Part shown: piece after piece, positions 43,568 through 51,339 of the stretch
How the letters are laid out: every line of letters begins with the position of its first letter
How positions within the stretch are numbered: the stretch's first letter is position 1
Source of the DNA: Bacillota bacterium
GTDB taxonomy: Bacteria; Bacillota; Clostridia; DSM-8532
DNA: 64,000 bases
NCBI GenBank assembly: GCA_023415825.1
Contig: JAEZJF010000024.1
Location: 329,833 to 393,832 of the forward strand
Direction: 5' to 3'
The notes under the pieces: model-generated
Told to the model about the DNA's origin: nothing
Seen by the model: the letters and a program-made list of their open reading frames with translations, nothing else
Database searches by the model: none
Made by a program: the position numbers and the translations under genes

Positions 43568-44488
43568 ATGACACAAAATAAAAGGTCAAAATCTTTTATA
43601 TCAGACGCAATGCTGATCGTGGTAGCAATCATCTGGGGGTCCGGTTTTATTGCGACAAAGCTGGCAATTGACAGTAATATGAGTTCAAGTCTGATTATGG
43701 TCTTGCGGTTTATGATAGCAACACTAGTATTGACAGTCTTTTTCTTCAAGAAGGTACCAGGAATAAAAGCCGATGATCTGAAGAAAGGCGCCATTGCCGG
43801 AACCCTTTTGTTTATGGCCTTTTTTGCTCAAACTCTGGGGCTGGAATTTACAACCCCCTCCAATAATGCGTTTCTTACCTCAACCAATGTTATTATGGTG
43901 CCGTTTATAACCTGGGCCATTTTTCGAAAGAGACCACCCAGCCAAATGTTTTTCAGTGCCGCCCTTAGTTTGGTGGGAATATCTTTTTTAACTTTTTCGT
44001 TTTCCTCAGGGTTCACATTTAATATAGGAGATATTCTGACACTAATATGCGCTCTTTTGTTTGCTGGTCATATTTCCTTTTTAAGCTATTGCGTGAATCA
44101 TATGGATACGGCAAGGCTGACCTTGCTTCAGATGGCAACGGCGGCTGTATTATCTTTACTGGCATTCATTTTCTTTGACTTAAAATCCTTATCAAGTGCC
44201 AATTTTGGAACAGGACTGGCTCCTGTCCTTTATCTGGGCTTGTTCAGCACCTGTCTTGCGTTTTTCATGCAAACTTCTGCCCAGAAAAACACATCCTCCA
44301 CTAAGGCTGCGGTCATCCTATCTACAGAAGCATTATTTGGTAGTGTTTTCTCGGTAATCTTAGGATTTGAGAAATTGACTATTAATATGGTTGCCGGCGG
44401 TGTCCTTTTATTGGTTGCGGTGCTGCTGACAGAGCTTAAACCGGCAAAAAAAAGTACCGCCCCTAGAGAAAGCGAAAGACCAGAATAA
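43568..44488 (+). CDS. DMT-superfamily transporter (EamA type)
   Basis: The 306-residue protein has ten predicted helices in two EamA repeats (about 13-145 and 155-290). Typical blocks are IWGSGFIATKLAI, LEFTTPSNNAFLTSTNVIMV and SAQKNTSSTKAAVILSTEALFGSVFSVILG. Members export amino acids, nucleosides or other metabolites; the substrate here is unknown. It lies 79 bases after the GH65 gene on the same strand and may be separately transcribed. A bidirectional terminator follows. Confidence 0.88.
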   Translation: MTQNKRSKSFISDAMLIVVAIIWGSGFIATKLAIDSNMSSSLIMVLRFMIATLVLTVFFFKKVPGIKADDLKKGAIAGTLLFMAFFAQTLGLEFTTPSNNAFLTSTNVIMVPFITWAIFRKRPPSQMFFSAALSLVGISFLTFSFSSGFTFNIGDILTLICALLFAGHISFLSYCVNHMDTARLTLLQMATAAVLSLLAFIFFDLKSLSSANFGTGLAPVLYLGLFSTCLAFFMQTSAQKNTSSTKAAVILSTEALFGSVFSVILGFEKLTINMVAGGVLLLVAVLLTELKPAKKSTAPRESERPE

Positions 44489-44507
44489 AATTTATACTCA
44501 CAACAAT

Positions 44508-44540
44508 AAAACCCTGAAAGCATTTAGCAATCAGGGTTTT
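44508..44540. terminator. Bidirectional intrinsic terminator between the DMT gene and tRNA-Leu
   Basis: Ten-base arms (44508-44517 AAAACCCTGA with 44531-44540) enclose a 13-base loop. A/T-runs at both feet suit both the rightward transporter gene and the leftward tRNA. Confidence 0.85.
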
Positions 44541-44543
44541 GTT

Positions 44544-44631
44544 TGGTGCTCGAGACCGGAGTCGAACCGGTACGGAGGGTTAGTCCGACGGATTTTAAGT
44601 CCGTTGTGTCTGCCTGTTCCACCACTCGAGC
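44544..44631 (-). tRNA. tRNA-Leu (anticodon UAA)
   Basis: Read on the minus strand, the gene starts GCTCGAG and ends CTCGAGC followed by ACCA, so the acceptor stem is fully paired and CCA is encoded. The anticodon loop is CTTAAAA within the ACGGA/TCCGT stem, giving UAA for the UUA codon. The T-arm is CCGGTTCGACTCCGG, and a long class II variable arm is present. The 88-base length including CCA fits tRNA-Leu. Confidence 0.97.
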
Positions 44632-44649
44632 TAATAAAGCAGCATAACT

Positions 44650-44679
44650 ATTCTACAATAAGGTGTTCATAAGTGTCAA
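44650..44679 (-). promoter_or_regulatory. Promoter of tRNA-Leu
   Basis: On the minus strand a perfect TTGACA (44674-44679) and TAGAAT (44650-44655) are separated by 18 bases. The -10 element ends 18 bases before the mature tRNA 5' end. Confidence 0.75.
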
Positions 44680-44720
44680 TACGCCTTTTCTTGTCATAAG
44701 GTCTGCCTTACTCAATTATA

Positions 44721-44786
44721 ACCCCACCCGCTTACGCAATTAAAGATTGCTAGCGGGTCCTGGGCACCTTGTTACTTCGTAATAAA
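44721..44786. repeat. 66-bp structured repeat, copy A, overlapping the hflX stop codon
   Basis: This block aligns without gaps to 63811-63876 with 57 of 66 bases identical. It folds as a stem of outer arms ACCCGCT/AGCGGGT and inner arms GCAATT/GATTGC around an AAA loop. Two stem pairs differ between copies by compensatory changes (C-G to T-A, and C-G to A-T). Its right end, 44772-44786, encodes the last four residues and stop codon of HflX. Confidence 0.8.
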
Positions 44787-46565
44787 ATTCTGGACACGCA
44801 AGGAAGCCTCTTTATCCAGCTCTGCCTCTATAAGGGACGCACTTTCATCATAATCCACCGCAATAACCTTGCCATTTTCATAAAGCCAAGGCAAAACCCA
44901 GCCCTCGGTAAAGGGTACTTTAAGCTGCACCTGTACCCGAGCCTCGCACAGCATATCTTTTAAGTGAGCCTTTAAATTATCAAGACCTTCTCCGGTTTTT
45001 GCCGATATTTCAATAACCGTACGTTCAGAGGAAAGCTTGGACCGCTCACCTTCTACGGGCTTGTCGATTTTGTTGTAGGCTATGATTGTCGGCTTCTGGG
45101 AGGCTCCGAGCTCAGTGAGGATGCTGTCAACAATACGAATATGATCCTGCACATAGGGATCAGAAGAGTCAGCAACAATGACAAGCACATCCGAGTATAC
45201 AGCTTCCTCGAGGGTTGACTTGAAAGCATCCATAAGGTGATGAGGAAGCTTTCTGATAAAGCCAACAGTGTCCGTCACCAAAACAACCTGGTTTTCGTCT
45301 ATAAGAAGCTGTCGGGTGGTCGTATCCAATGTTGCAAAAAGCTTATTCTCCGCGTAGACATCGGCCCCGCAAAGAGCGTTTAAAAGCGAGGATTTTCCCG
45401 AGTTGGTATAGCCAACCAGAGCTGCAACCGGAACCCGGTTTTTCTTTCTTTCAAGCCTTAGAATACCTCGCTGTTTTTTTATTTCCTTAAGCTGCTCCTT
45501 AAGAGCCGTAATCTTTCTCTTGATATGACGTCTATCGGTTTCCAGCTTTGTTTCACCGGGGCCTCTGGTTCCAATACCGCCACCCAAGCGGGATAGCACC
45601 ATACCAAGGCCCTGAAGCCTGGGTAAGTTGTATTCCATTTGAGCCAGCTCAACCTGAATTTTACCTTCCCTGCTCCTTGCACGCTGGGCAAAAATATCAA
45701 GAATCAGCCCTGTCCTGTCTATAACCTTGACGCCAAGGACCTCTTCAATATTACGTTGCTGAGAGGGTGATATTTCATCGTCAAAAATAACCAGATCGGC
45801 ATTCAGTGACTGAACCATAAGCCGCAGCTCCTCAACCTTACCCTTGCCGATAAAGTAAGCTGCATCACGGCCCTCCCGCTTCTGCATGACCTTGGACACC
45901 ACTTGGGCTCCCGCTGTTTGAGCCAGCTCCTTAAGCTCAATCATGGAGACATCTGCTTCACTTACCCCCTGGATATCTCGGGTTTCCTGGGTCTTGATCC
46001 CAACCAGTATCGCCCGCTCAATAACATTATCCAGTGTCTCGGCATGATTTCTCCAGAATTCATCAGCCTCACCGATATATTCAAGAAGAGCGTCAAAGTC
46101 ATCCTTATCAGCCGTATAAGGACCAAAGGTCTCAACATCTTCCACTGATACAGGAGAAGGAACGGCTACATATATATCGGTTGGCTTCTGATCCATAACA
46201 CCTATGGCAGCAATCATGTCAAGCCGTAAAAGCTTTAAGGAACTCACATCCACAGCTGACAGCATGCCATTTCCATTAGGATGGGTGTGAAGGCAGCGCA
46301 CACCCGACAAGCGGGTTTTATTTCTTCGCCCTTCTACCTCGTTTAAATCCACTGTTTTAAAATCACCGACGCTTACGTCGGTTATATGGCCCTTCCGATC
46401 AAGATATATGGCAATTTCCCTGTTTATGGCTCCCGACAGACTAGATAATGTATTAACCAATTCCTCCGTCCACAGCCCGTCCTGTGGGACCTCTAAACTA
46501 TAAATGCCTTCAAGAGCTTCTATTACACTGTTTTTTAAACCTTCAATACTTCCACTTATACTCAT
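44772..46565 (-). CDS. hflX: GTPase HflX with N-terminal JAMM-motif domain
   Basis: The 597-residue protein is about 170 longer than Escherichia coli HflX. Residues about 195-370 form the HflX N-terminal domain and coiled coil (RGPGETKLETDRRHI). The G domain follows: GYTNSGKSS P-loop (about 384-392), DTVGF, and NKID. HflX splits or rescues stalled ribosomes using GTP. The extra N-terminal part (about 1-185) holds Glu50, His93-Thr-His95, Ser103 and Asp106 in the exact HxHx7Sx2D spacing of a JAMM/MPN+ metalloprotease motif, as also seen in RadC. The ribosome site is GGAAGGA. The C-terminal FITK and stop lie inside the 66-bp repeat. Confidence 0.93.
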   Translation of the reverse strand: MSISGSIEGLKNSVIEALEGIYSLEVPQDGLWTEELVNTLSSLSGAINREIAIYLDRKGHITDVSVGDFKTVDLNEVEGRRNKTRLSGVRCLHTHPNGNGMLSAVDVSSLKLLRLDMIAAIGVMDQKPTDIYVAVPSPVSVEDVETFGPYTADKDDFDALLEYIGEADEFWRNHAETLDNVIERAILVGIKTQETRDIQGVSEADVSMIELKELAQTAGAQVVSKVMQKREGRDAAYFIGKGKVEELRLMVQSLNADLVIFDDEISPSQQRNIEEVLGVKVIDRTGLILDIFAQRARSREGKIQVELAQMEYNLPRLQGLGMVLSRLGGGIGTRGPGETKLETDRRHIKRKITALKEQLKEIKKQRGILRLERKKNRVPVAALVGYTNSGKSSLLNALCGADVYAENKLFATLDTTTRQLLIDENQVVLVTDTVGFIRKLPHHLMDAFKSTLEEAVYSDVLVIVADSSDPYVQDHIRIVDSILTELGASQKPTIIAYNKIDKPVEGERSKLSSERTVIEISAKTGEGLDNLKAHLKDMLCEARVQVQLKVPFTEGWVLPWLYENGKVIAVDYDESASLIEAELDKEASLRVQNFITK

Positions 46566-46653
46566 GGCTATCCTTCCATCTTAAACACATTATCTAAATA
46601 AAATATTCCCATGCTGACCTATTCCTATTAATACGAAGTATCAATAACTTGGG

Positions 46654-46731
46654 TACCCGCTGCCTTTAGGGGTTACCTTTAGGCGTTCGAAATTTTACTT
46701 TCTCCCATGGGTCGAGGCTTGTTAACGGGTA
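46654..46731. repeat. Imperfect inverted-repeat element with two CCTTTAGG copies
   Basis: TACCCG at 46654-46659 pairs with CGGGTA at 46726-46731. Inside, CCTTTAGG occurs twice (46663-46670 and 46676-46683). It lies in the 244-base gap between hflX and the alcohol dehydrogenase gene, with no gene and no T-run. It shares the CCCG/CGGG feet of the 66-bp repeat but I could not align the interior. Confidence 0.4.
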
Positions 46732-46809
46732 ATATTATTATATCCTGCTTTTAAAGTCTTGTCTTTATAGAAAACAGCATGAAAGAGAACTGTAAAAAGG
46801 AACAAGGTA

Positions 46810-47928
46810 TTAAAAAGCAAGGTTTAGAATATTCCGAATGTCTTCCTCCAGCACCTCAGTCGGATTATATAATATGGAGGTGCTCTTCAGGCATAGAGCT
46901 GTAATACCGTCAAAATCCGCACGTTTCACACCCATTTCCGATAAGCAGATGGGAATACCGCATTTTTGATGGTAGTCGGATACGATATTCCGAATAGTTT
47001 GTGCCGTTTTTCTTCCTCTTTGGTGATGCTGCGTATCCGCATAGATCTCAGGCCCCGCCAGGGGTAGAAGAAGCTCGCCATAGTACTCGTCAAGCTTTAT
47101 CATATTATTGTCCATACAATGAGTAAGGACAATACCAATAGCCTCTCCATGAGAAATCTTACAGAAACTCTCAAGACCATACGCCAGAGCATGGGCGATA
47201 CCGGCTTTGGAATTCAGAAAGGCGATACCTGAAAGAACAGCTGCGTTAGCCAGGGCATGATGAGCTTTTCTATCCCTTTTGAATTTGACAGCCTTGGATA
47301 GGTTTTCTCGAACCAGGCTAATGGCCGAAAAAGCATAAGCATCGCTTAAAGGATTTTTCTGAAGGCAGGTATAGGTTTCAATGCCGTGGCAAAGTATATC
47401 AAGAGCTGATAAAACGGTGTCCCTGGGAGACGGATTTAACGTCATTCTTGGATCAAGTACGATTGCATCAGGAGCCCCTGTTATTTCTACACCGGAGCTT
47501 GCTATAGGAACTACAATGAACGGGACTGAAAGATTTTTTTTCACACAGTCCGTTCCCATGAGCAGAATCTCGTCGCCCCCACTTTGAGGAATGGAGGAGC
47601 TGATTGCTTTTCCCGTTTCAAAGGCAGAGCTGCCTCCCAGAGCAATTATCCCGTCACAAAAGCAGGCTTTAAACTCGGATATGGCTTGCTCGGCGCATTG
47701 GGGCAACAGTGTTTTGCTACATTTAAAAATACTCCCCACCACCAGCTCTGACCCGCTAAAAGCACTGATAAATCTGCTGAGGGCTCCTTCTTCTATGTAA
47801 TCGGAATCGGCAATTACCATGGGGCGGCTGGATCCCCGCCCTTTAAGCTCAAGAGGTATGTTCTCCAATGCCCGATAGCCCGACATTATTTTTAACTTAT
47901 TCATAAATTCATAATACTTCGGAATCAT
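46810..47928 (-). CDS. Iron-containing alcohol dehydrogenase family protein
   Basis: The 372-residue protein has the group III (Fe-ADH) fold: nucleotide loop CDGIIALGGSSAFETGKAIS (about 91-110) and metal ligands Asp177, His181, His246 (AGIAHALAYG) and His260 (SHGEA). The segment between the SSGVEIT turn and the AIVLDP strand is about 20 residues shorter than in typical members, so the surface loop there is missing and substrate range may differ. It should oxidise an alcohol or reduce an aldehyde with NAD(P). Its ATG overlaps the stop of the upstream gene (ATGA), with AAAGGGGG 9 bases before, so the two are coupled. Confidence 0.85.
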   Translation of the reverse strand: MIPKYYEFMNKLKIMSGYRALENIPLELKGRGSSRPMVIADSDYIEEGALSRFISAFSGSELVVGSIFKCSKTLLPQCAEQAISEFKACFCDGIIALGGSSAFETGKAISSSIPQSGGDEILLMGTDCVKKNLSVPFIVVPIASSGVEITGAPDAIVLDPRMTLNPSPRDTVLSALDILCHGIETYTCLQKNPLSDAYAFSAISLVRENLSKAVKFKRDRKAHHALANAAVLSGIAFLNSKAGIAHALAYGLESFCKISHGEAIGIVLTHCMDNNMIKLDEYYGELLLPLAGPEIYADTQHHQRGRKTAQTIRNIVSDYHQKCGIPICLSEMGVKRADFDGITALCLKSTSILYNPTEVLEEDIRNILNLAF

Positions 47929-48506
47929 TTGAAAGAGCCCCCTTTCTCAGCTTTTGGTGCGAGTCTTATGGTGCGTTCCGATTGGAACGCACCTCTATTT
48001 CCCGACAACAGAATTTGTGAAAGGATTGCGAGTCGGCTGACACGTTTTTTTTGCTTGTTTTTAAAGCTCCCGTAATCCTCCAATTGCGGAAAGAGTATAT
48101 GTTGTGTAAGAATCATAGCTCTTACGACAGATACATCGTGTCCCTGGTTCGACTTAAAATCAAATCTGTTTTCACAAAAAGCTTGGTGTATGCCAATTTT
48201 ACCGCAGAATACGTCCCGGGCGATGGCCATATTTTTAAAAGCTACGACTGTTTCGTGAGATGAAGGAAATGTATTTGGGATTATGTGTAAGTCGTTAACG
48301 TCTTTTATTAAGCCGATGTAAGGCTTATCGGGCAATATTTGAAGAAGAAAAGCAAAGCCATCAGGCCATTTTGATATTTCTTTTTGAAGGTCAAGATCCT
48401 GAGAGGCACAAATAATAAACCCTTGAGCCCAGAAATGGAGTCTTAAGCGGAGCACCGCCTTTTTTAAGCGGCTCATCGATGGAACAATATCGTGAACCTT
48501 TCTCAT
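47925..48506 (-). CDS. Uncharacterised protein, possibly SCP2-like lipid-binding
   Basis: The 193-residue protein has no signal peptide. The middle part (ETVVAFKNMAIARDVFCGKI, then GIHQAFCENRFDFKSNQGHD and MILTQHILFP) resembles the order of elements in SCP2 sterol-carrier-like domains, where a hydrophobic pocket binds lipid or acyl chains. The match is by eye and moderate. The C-terminal tail (about 145-193) is basic and low in structure. It is translationally coupled to the alcohol dehydrogenase gene, overlapping by 4 bases, which hints that it presents a hydrophobic substrate to that enzyme. GGGAGGA precedes the ATG. Confidence 0.5.
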   Translation of the reverse strand: MRKVHDIVPSMSRLKKAVLRLRLHFWAQGFIICASQDLDLQKEISKWPDGFAFLLQILPDKPYIGLIKDVNDLHIIPNTFPSSHETVVAFKNMAIARDVFCGKIGIHQAFCENRFDFKSNQGHDVSVVRAMILTQHILFPQLEDYGSFKNKQKKRVSRLAILSQILLSGNRGAFQSERTIRLAPKAEKGGSFK

Positions 48507-48585
48507 ACTTAGTCCTCCCGATATGGAAACTATATCATAATCGGAAGCCTATTAAAATAAAACAGGAAATACTGTCATTTTTTAA

Positions 48586-49137
48586 TCAAACCTTGTCATT
48601 AAGAAGTACAAAATGGATATGATCCTCCCATTTGCCATTTATTTTTAGATATTGACGGGCCAGGCCCTCATTGTAGAAGCCCAGCTTTTCTACAACACGC
48701 ATGGAGCGTACATTATGGGGAATGATATTTGCTTCGATTCGATGAAGCTTGTATTGGTCAAAAATAACCTCTATTCCTTTTTTGAGGGCTTCGGTCATAT
48801 AGCCCCTGTTAATGTGGTCCTTATCCAGTTTATAGCCTAAATGGCATGACAAAAAGGCGCCACGGACAATATTGTTGAAGACAATAAAGCCAATGACCTT
48901 AGCGGGATCTTCCTTATTGAATATCCATAGCTTAAGAAGATCGCCTTCTTCATAGGTCTTGTACTCCTTTTCAAGCATTTGTCTTTGGTATTCCATTGTA
49001 AAGAAATCGACAGATCGCTGAGGATCCCACTCCTTTAAAAAATACATATTTCGGGTGTAATAGTCCAAGACCTTATCTGCATCGGTCTTCTGAAGGACTG
49101 TAAGACAAAGTCTTTCTGTTTCATACTGTGCTGCCAT
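48586..49137 (-). CDS. GNAT-family N-acetyltransferase (RimJ/RimL-like)
   Basis: The 183-residue protein has the GNAT core: TERLCLTVLQKTDADKVLDY at the start, the V-shaped strands around IGFIVFNNIVRGAFLSCHLGY, the acetyl-CoA loop near DKDHINRGYMTEALKKGIEV (about 105-125) and the C-terminal HRIEANIIPHNVRSMRVVEKLGF. This arrangement is that of ribosomal-protein or peptide N-acetyltransferases. The specific substrate is not known. It is a single gene with AAAGGAG before the ATG. Confidence 0.88.
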   Translation of the reverse strand: MAAQYETERLCLTVLQKTDADKVLDYYTRNMYFLKEWDPQRSVDFFTMEYQRQMLEKEYKTYEEGDLLKLWIFNKEDPAKVIGFIVFNNIVRGAFLSCHLGYKLDKDHINRGYMTEALKKGIEVIFDQYKLHRIEANIIPHNVRSMRVVEKLGFYNEGLARQYLKINGKWEDHIHFVLLNDKV

Positions 49138-49246
49138 GGGGTTTCTCCTTTTTTCCTGTTCCTGATCACTTATAGACTGTTTGCCAGCTCAATCTATACG
49201 CCTGCACATTCCAAAAACAAAAGTAATTCTCATATAGTTTGAACCT

Positions 49247-49705
49247 TTATTTATTAACTCTGATGCTCTGATATTTTTCGCTTGATCCTTCTAAAATTGA
49301 ACTGATTTGCTCCACAGTGATCCAATCATCCATATTACTCTGACGGGCAAGTGTAAGCGGCTCAATAGCTTGGGCGTCTTTTATTTCTACTAGACAAAGA
49401 ACCTTTTTACCAGCCCAGCGCTTTATTTGATCAGCTGTCAGATTAAGTTTATCCTGGTTTTTGGCAACTATCGATTTTGATTCGTCCTCTGTCATTTTTT
49501 CAGAATTAAAAACGCTTTTTACCGTAGCTTTAGCTTTAATCAACCCATTCCCGTTATTTTCAATAAAATAAAGGGTTTCACCTTCAAATACTCTGCCGTG
49601 CGGTAATTTTCTGCCGGCCGCACCTCTAATAATCATTGTCTTGGATCCATTTAAGATTTTCTCCAAAACCCTTGCCTTTGCATCGCAGTACACCAAATGC
49701 TCCAT
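49247..49705 (-). CDS. ASCH-domain protein
   Basis: The 152-residue protein has the ASCH/PUA-like pattern: an early motif ILNGSKTMIIRGAAGRKLP (about 17-35), a strand GETLYFIENNGNGLIKAKATV and a final beta-strand KKVLCLVEIKDAQAIEPL. ASCH domains are thought to bind RNA or modified nucleotides and act in regulation; no more can be said from sequence. GGAGG precedes the ATG by 8 bases. It is not linked in an operon with its neighbours. Confidence 0.7.
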   Translation of the reverse strand: MEHLVYCDAKARVLEKILNGSKTMIIRGAAGRKLPHGRVFEGETLYFIENNGNGLIKAKATVKSVFNSEKMTEDESKSIVAKNQDKLNLTADQIKRWAGKKVLCLVEIKDAQAIEPLTLARQSNMDDWITVEQISSILEGSSEKYQSIRVNK

Positions 49706-49768
49706 TATACATTCCTCCTGTTTTGATTCCTTATGAGCCCTTAGGCCTCATCCAATTAATGACAAATC

Positions 49769-50239
49769 TTATTTTAGCGCTTTCAAATGCTGAATATGTA
49801 TTCCTATATGACCTATACCTATTATGATAGCAGATACTATCAGCCATATAACTTTACCATAAATACCTAATAACAAAAAAGCCATAACAGGCAGACTTGC
49901 ACCAGGTACAGGAATACCACAAAAACTACGATAGAAATTTTCTTCCGTATGCTCACTAATAAAATATCTAATCCAGCTAATCTCATAAAGAATCATTAGA
50001 AAAAATGATCCTATTAGCCACAAACTCCATGGTGAAAACGGAGAAATATTAAAATCACTAAAAATCAGTATGCTGCAAGTACAACATACTTGTCCAACAC
50101 GCTCAAACACTAATAATATTTTGTTTTCTTGAGTGGTGTCATAGTTAATCGGCTTATTTTTACTCCATATGATATTTGGAATCCAAAGCATTAATAAATA
50201 TATCAAACCCACATATGAAAATCCCAAATGACCCAACAT
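49769..50239 (-). CDS. Small membrane protein of unknown function
   Basis: The 156-residue protein has four to five hydrophobic segments (about 5-22, 48-65, 72-90, 115-133 and 136-150) and a short basic C-terminal tail. I do not recognise a family with certainty. I chose the ATG at 50239, which has AAGGGGG 5 bases before it; the frame is open 8 codons upstream. It follows the WYL regulator gene by 33 bases on the same strand and may be cotranscribed with it. The DNA is AT-richer than that of hflX or walK. Confidence 0.6.
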   Translation of the reverse strand: MLGHLGFSYVGLIYLLMLWIPNIIWSKNKPINYDTTQENKILLVFERVGQVCCTCSILIFSDFNISPFSPWSLWLIGSFFLMILYEISWIRYFISEHTEENFYRSFCGIPVPGASLPVMAFLLLGIYGKVIWLIVSAIIIGIGHIGIHIQHLKALK

Positions 50240-50272
50240 TATGACCCCCTTTCTGTTACACACCTACACAAA

Positions 50273-51232
50273 TTAATTTTTATATTTCATAATAATGTTT
50301 TCAAGCTCTTCCTCTACAATAGCTCTTAATTCTGTAGGGTTAATAATTTCAGCATATCCAATAATCTTCATAACATCTGTGACTGCACATTCATATTTGT
50401 ACATATTTATTGTCGCTAATATATAATCTCCTTCTTCCTTTATTTCGAATACTTCCAAATCTGAAAGAACCTCTGCTCTATCCTTATGTAATTTTATGCG
50501 AACTGGATAATTCTCCTTTTCTGCACATAGATTTTTGAATGTTCTCTGGCTTTTCTTCCAATAATCTTCAATATAAAAGTCTTCAGGAATAATAAAACCT
50601 TCATCTAAAATTTTATAATCTATTATTCGTTCGCACTTAAATGCCCTTATATCTTTATTTTTTTCACAATACGCTATTAAATACCAATCCATCCTTTTGA
50701 CTACCACACCATAAGGATAAATCTTTCTATATGATAATTCACCTGTATACTTTTGATAAGCAATTCTAAGTGTTTTTGCCTGGATGATAGAATGTATAAG
50801 AGTATCAACATTGGATAACCGTTTGCTTTGGCCCCACCAGGGAGTCTCGTCAAAATAAAATTTCCTTTTTATTTTGTTTATATTATTAATTTGTGTATGA
50901 GATAGGCTTTTTTGCAGTTTTAAAAGCGTATTATTCAACTTGATAGCCATATCACTTTGTCTGTCAGGTTGAATACCCATACCACTTAGATAGAGGCTAA
51001 CAATATCATCCTCATGGAGATTACGTATTCCACTTGAGTATCCCTCCATTAGATGTATACCCCCATTAGGTCCAGTTGTTGTTGTTAATGGTATACCTGC
51101 TTCACATAAAGCTTCAATATCCCTATAAACTGTCCTCGTTGATATTTCAAGCCTAGAAGCGAGTTCTTCTGCTTTCATTGTACGTCTGGTTTCCATCAAT
51201 AATAAAACTGATATTAGCCTGTGAACCTTCAC
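50273..51232 (-). CDS. HTH-WYL domain transcriptional regulator (YafY-like)
   Basis: The 319-residue protein has an N-terminal winged helix (RRTMKAEELASRLEISTRTV then YRDIEALCEAGIP, about 16-50), a linker, and a WYL domain (about 135-215) with the signature MDWYLIAYCE. A C-terminal WCX-like extension follows. WYL proteins sense nucleic acid or small ligands; many regulate a divergent neighbour. GTG at 51232 has GGGAG 8 bases before it and is preferred to the ATG 5 codons upstream. It is divergent from the Gfo/Idh/MocA gene, with an inverted repeat in the gap. Confidence 0.88.
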   Translation of the reverse strand: MKVHRLISVLLLMETRRTMKAEELASRLEISTRTVYRDIEALCEAGIPLTTTTGPNGGIHLMEGYSSGIRNLHEDDIVSLYLSGMGIQPDRQSDMAIKLNNTLLKLQKSLSHTQINNINKIKRKFYFDETPWWGQSKRLSNVDTLIHSIIQAKTLRIAYQKYTGELSYRKIYPYGVVVKRMDWYLIAYCEKNKDIRAFKCERIIDYKILDEGFIIPEDFYIEDYWKKSQRTFKNLCAEKENYPVRIKLHKDRAEVLSDLEVFEIKEEGDYILATINMYKYECAVTDVMKIIGYAEIINPTELRAIVEEELENIIMKYKN

Positions 51233-51266
51233 AATAACTTCTCCCAATTTATTTTGTTATATATTT

Positions 51267-51284
51267 ATGACAGATTATTGTCAT
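51267..51284. promoter_or_regulatory. Inverted repeat, candidate operator of the WYL regulator
   Basis: ATGACA, six bases, TGTCAT form a perfect 6+6 dyad in the 107-base gap between the divergent WYL and oxidoreductase genes. It lies 34 bases upstream of the regulator start. Confidence 0.5.
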
Positions 51285-51339
51285 GAATTTATTGATATAC
51301 TGATTTTACCATACTAACGAGGGAACTGGAGAGATTATT

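Noticed and set aside
46654..46731. CCTTTAGG direct repeats as a minimal CRISPR
   Set aside because: There are only two 8-base units with a 5-base spacer and no cas genes. No CRISPR array was seen anywhere in the window.
48526..48543. GGAAACTATATCATAATC resembles the rlmH tail core and might be a further attachment site
   Set aside because: It is on the opposite strand, needs a one-base insertion to align, does not extend beyond the AT-rich core, and there is no second RlmH C-terminus.
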